A stretch of 64,000 nt of DNA from Leeuwenhoekiella palythoae (GTDB lineage Bacteria; Bacteroidota; Bacteroidia; Flavobacteriales; Flavobacteriaceae). A program made the translations under genes and the position numbers. The notes under the pieces are model-generated. The model ran no database searches and was not told where the DNA came from. It was given only the letters and a program-made list of their open reading frames with translations. The stretch lies in assembly GCF_900130045.1 (NCBI RefSeq), contig NZ_FQXT01000002.1, positions 248,001-312,000 on the forward strand, read 5' to 3'. This document shows, piece after piece, positions 61,953 to 64,000 of the stretch (position 1 is its first letter; the number at the start of each line of letters is the position of its first letter).

Positions 61953-62368
61953 ACGGTTTCCGCGGTGTGTTCAGTTTCGGGCTGTAATAAGTCTAGAAGT
62001 CGGTTTAGGTCAGCTTTTGCATAACCTTTAATCCTGACTTTTTCAGACTTCTTTCTTGAGGTATAAATGACCAAACGATCTTCGTAAGCCTCCACATATT
62101 TTATTTGAGAAAACCTGTAGTGGTAACTTCCGCCTTTTTCTAATTTAAAGGAAATCATCCGCCTGGTAAACCGTACATAGTTCTTCAGCTTAAAAGGAAT
62201 AAAATGCGGAACAAACATAAGCAGCATACCCAGAGGTTGAATCACCATCCCTAATGCAGTTTCTTTTAAAGCAAGCATTCCCACTAAAAACAGAACAAAA
62301 CCTACTGCAGGAACAGCTAGTCGCCAAGGCTCATTTTGATTGATAAATGTGATTTTCTTAGCGCTCAT
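61949..62368 (-). CDS. Two-helix membrane protein with PH-like domain (second of a pair)
   Basis: 139 residues. Two membrane helices (about 17-34, AVPAVGFVLFLVGMLALK, and 40-58, MVIQPLGMLLMFVPHFIPF) are followed by a beta-rich part (YVRFTRRMISFKLEKGGSYHY, QIKYVEAYEDRLVIYTS) and a terminal helix (LNRLLDLLQ), the outline of a bacterial PH domain. It overlaps the start of itself with the end of the next gene (ATGA). No named family is certain. It and its neighbour share the same layout. Confidence 0.7.
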   Translation of the reverse strand: MSAKKITFINQNEPWRLAVPAVGFVLFLVGMLALKETALGMVIQPLGMLLMFVPHFIPFKLKNYVRFTRRMISFKLEKGGSYHYRFSQIKYVEAYEDRLVIYTSRKKSEKVRIKGYAKADLNRLLDLLQPETEHTAETV

Positions 62369-62772
62369 GAATAGTTGTTTTTTAAAATCTTCTCGAAAAA
62401 AAGAACATCTTCAGTAGCGTAAGACTCGAGGTCGAGTACTAATCCCGGACTTGCTTTAAATAGGATTTCAATGGATTTTCCGTTTACTTTAATTTTTGAG
62501 ATCGCTTTTCTTTTTATGATTTGTTGAACCCCGGCGAGCTGCAGATTAATGCGTTTTTGGTCATATTGAACCCAATGTGCTTTTTGTTTGCGGTAACTAT
62601 AGATGATAACGGGCAGTACACTAACCAGGCTATTAATAATGACGTAGGTGCTTACATCTTCAGTTTCTGAAAAAAGAATTTTATAACTAGAAAAGCCCAT
62701 AGCCAGCAGAACGACTCCTAAAATAAGTAGATTGCTTGTAGACAAGGTTTTATAAAATTTAATGCGCTGCAT
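62365..62772 (-). CDS. Two-helix membrane protein with PH-like domain (first of a pair)
   Basis: 135 residues. Two membrane helices (about 14-32, LLILGVVLLAMGFSSYKIL, and 45-60, INSLVSVLPVIIYSYR), then a beta-rich segment (VQYDQKRINLQLAGVQQIIKRKAISKIKVNGKSIEILF in parts) and a terminal helix (VLFFEKIL). It ends with TGA overlapping the ATG of the next gene by 4 bp, so the two are coupled. Unknown function; layout suggests a paralogous partner. Confidence 0.7.
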   Translation of the reverse strand: MQRIKFYKTLSTSNLLILGVVLLAMGFSSYKILFSETEDVSTYVIINSLVSVLPVIIYSYRKQKAHWVQYDQKRINLQLAGVQQIIKRKAISKIKVNGKSIEILFKASPGLVLDLESYATEDVLFFEKILKNNYS

Positions 62773-62863
62773 CTGTATAGTATAGGTTTACAATTTACCT
62801 GATCTTGACCAAAAATAAAAGGGGTTATTTGTAACTTGGCGCAACTCTCATTAATCTGGCACT

Positions 62864-64000
62864 ATGCATATAAAATTACTCGTAAGCTTTTTGTTTTTTT
62901 CTGTTTTGAGTTTTGCTCAAGGAGTAGCTTTTAAAAAAGTAAATGAATTTTACTTAAAAGGCGATACACGAGTTATAGGCAATACTATTTTAGGCGATCA
63001 TCCTACCCGTGCTTATGTGCGTCCTAAGGGCTTAAACGATCGTACAGAAATGGTGTATGTTGACGTAGATAAAAATGCTGCCACCTTTAGTTCCAGTAGT
63101 GCCACGCTTACAATGCCTAAAGATGCCACTATTAAATATGCCGGGCTTTACTGGGTGGCTACGTATCCCGGAGAGCGCGGTAAACAACGTGTGCGCAATG
63201 ACCGTGTTGAATATAAACTCAATAAAAAACGAAGTAAACCTTTTGACCTTGTAAAACTACAGCTGCCCAACAGCAAAACCTACCATAGCATTCAAGGGGA
63301 AGTCTTATACGATGGGATGCGGGATGAAGTTATCGAACTACAGAATGCCGCGCCTTATGTGTGTTACAGCGAAATTACATCACTTTTAAAATCTCAAAAA
63401 GCTTCGTCAGGCACGTACACTCTTGCAAATGTGACTGCATTGGAAGGCTATATGTACGGCGGAAGTTCTGCCGGATGGATGCTGTATATTATTTATGAAG
63501 ATGCGCAAGCACCTTTGCAGTATTTTACGGGGTATCATGGGTTTAGTTTTATCAATCCGAATAATTCACAGGAGATAGACTTTAATAATTTTAGAGTAGT
63601 CGAAAGCGGTGCCGTAAAAACCTCGATCATGCTGGCGGCTTTAGAAGGTGATCTGGTATTGCCCGGAGATGCGGTTTCAATTTTTAGCGAACAAGAAAAC
63701 GAATATGTAGCGCTTCAGAGCCGGGTGCGTTATGCCAATAACTTTTTTAACAGCAGTATCACGGTCAAAGACAAAAAGTATGTAAACAGAACTCCTAAGA
63801 GCTCCAACACGTTAGGCTTTGATCTGGCTAAAGTGGATATTCCGAATGAAAACAATGCGTTGATTGCTAACGATGCAACCCAAGTAAAACTTCAGTTCAA
63901 AACAGAATCAGACCGATTGTTTGTGTTTTTTAATGCTTTTCAAACCGAAATAAGCCCTGCTTATTATCAGCGCGTGGTTGTAGAAGGGAAAGCTGATAGT
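62864..64000 (+). CDS. Secreted surface protein of gliding/adhesin type (3' end cut off)
   Basis: 379 codons open to the window end, so the C-terminus is missing. ATG 62864 starts a signal peptide (MHIKLLVSFLFFSVLSFAQ). The visible part has beta-sandwich segments: DATIKYAGLYWVATYPGERG, a repeat-poor stretch with VCYSEITSLLKSQKASSG, YTLANVTALEGYMYGGSSAGWMLYIIYED and YHGFSFINPNN. This resembles the N-terminal domain found in large flavobacterial extracellular proteins that carry DUF11 repeats and a T9SS sorting signal, but none of those lie within the window. Confidence 0.65.
   Translation, partial: MHIKLLVSFLFFSVLSFAQGVAFKKVNEFYLKGDTRVIGNTILGDHPTRAYVRPKGLNDRTEMVYVDVDKNAATFSSSSATLTMPKDATIKYAGLYWVATYPGERGKQRVRNDRVEYKLNKKRSKPFDLVKLQLPNSKTYHSIQGEVLYDGMRDEVIELQNAAPYVCYSEITSLLKSQKASSGTYTLANVTALEGYMYGGSSAGWMLYIIYEDAQAPLQYFTGYHGFSFINPNNSQEIDFNNFRVVESGAVKTSIMLAALEGDLVLPGDAVSIFSEQENEYVALQSRVRYANNFFNSSITVKDKKYVNRTPKSSNTLGFDLAKVDIPNENNALIANDATQVKLQFKTESDRLFVFFNAFQTEISPAYYQRVVVEGKADS

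Overview
The window is chromosomal DNA from a member of the Bacteroidota, most likely the family Flavobacteriaceae. Three things point there. Promoters carry the Bacteroidota -7 box TAnnTTTG, with little sign of Shine-Dalgarno sites. Marker families include an OmpH-like lipoprotein, a DUF4175 giant protein, a CarboxypepD_reg/OMP_b-brl_3 receptor and many SPI/SPII secreted peptidases. The gene order pdxA - DUF177 - rpmF - fabH - accB - accC is typical of the phylum. I see no phage, insertion sequence, CRISPR array or plasmid genes. It reads as a stable housekeeping region.

Layout. 0-5 kb: a truncated LysM lytic transglycosylase, pgk, holB and an OmpH-like lipoprotein. 5-11.6 kb: a leftward operon DUF4175 - ybeY - mnmG - methyltransferase; parS-like sites sit in both gaps flanking mnmG. 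11.7-18.9 kb: gltX, a small outer membrane beta-barrel, an SPFH protein, a three-gene ytxH/holin-like stress module, glnS with an extra C-terminal domain, and folB. 18.9-22.9 kb: tRNA-Cys, a LysE-type exporter, a DUF2807 adhesin-like protein and RNase R. 22.9-24 kb: a 1.1 kb gap with no gene in the supplied ORF calls. I find a 34-residue membrane protein gene in it with its own promoter and terminator, followed by about 730 bp of very AT-rich DNA with an inverted pair of DnaA-box-like 9-mers. 24-34.4 kb: a leftward block of peptidases (two M1, S41, S8), rnpA and a metallo-beta-lactamase hydrolase. 34.7-45.6 kb: a CPA1 antiporter, a Tat-type oxidoreductase, lepA with a 56-residue membrane protein gene abutting it, a TonB-family receptor, dus, a LolC/E-type permease, rbfA and mce. 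45.7-52 kb: a tRNA with CAU anticodon, ribE, pdxA and the ribosome/fatty-acid cluster. 52-64 kb: a FAD oxidoreductase, a lone ABC ATPase, prolyl oligopeptidase, asd, mscL, alr-tdk, an unknown acidic protein overlapping rsmI, two paired small membrane proteins, and the start of a secreted surface protein.

How it fits together. Most genes serve translation (gltX, glnS, lepA, rbfA, rpmF, dus, mnmG, ybeY, rsmI, rnpA, rnr), envelope building or peptide scavenging. The mnmG-flanking parS-like sites, rnpA, the AT-rich 23.2-24.0 kb gap and a leftward bias of genes on its left suggest the window lies close to, and may contain, the chromosomal replication origin. This is the main hypothesis worth testing. 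The other less ordinary signals are a paired 13-bp palindromic motif in two divergent intergenic regions, a structured accB-accC spacer, and two unlisted small membrane protein genes.
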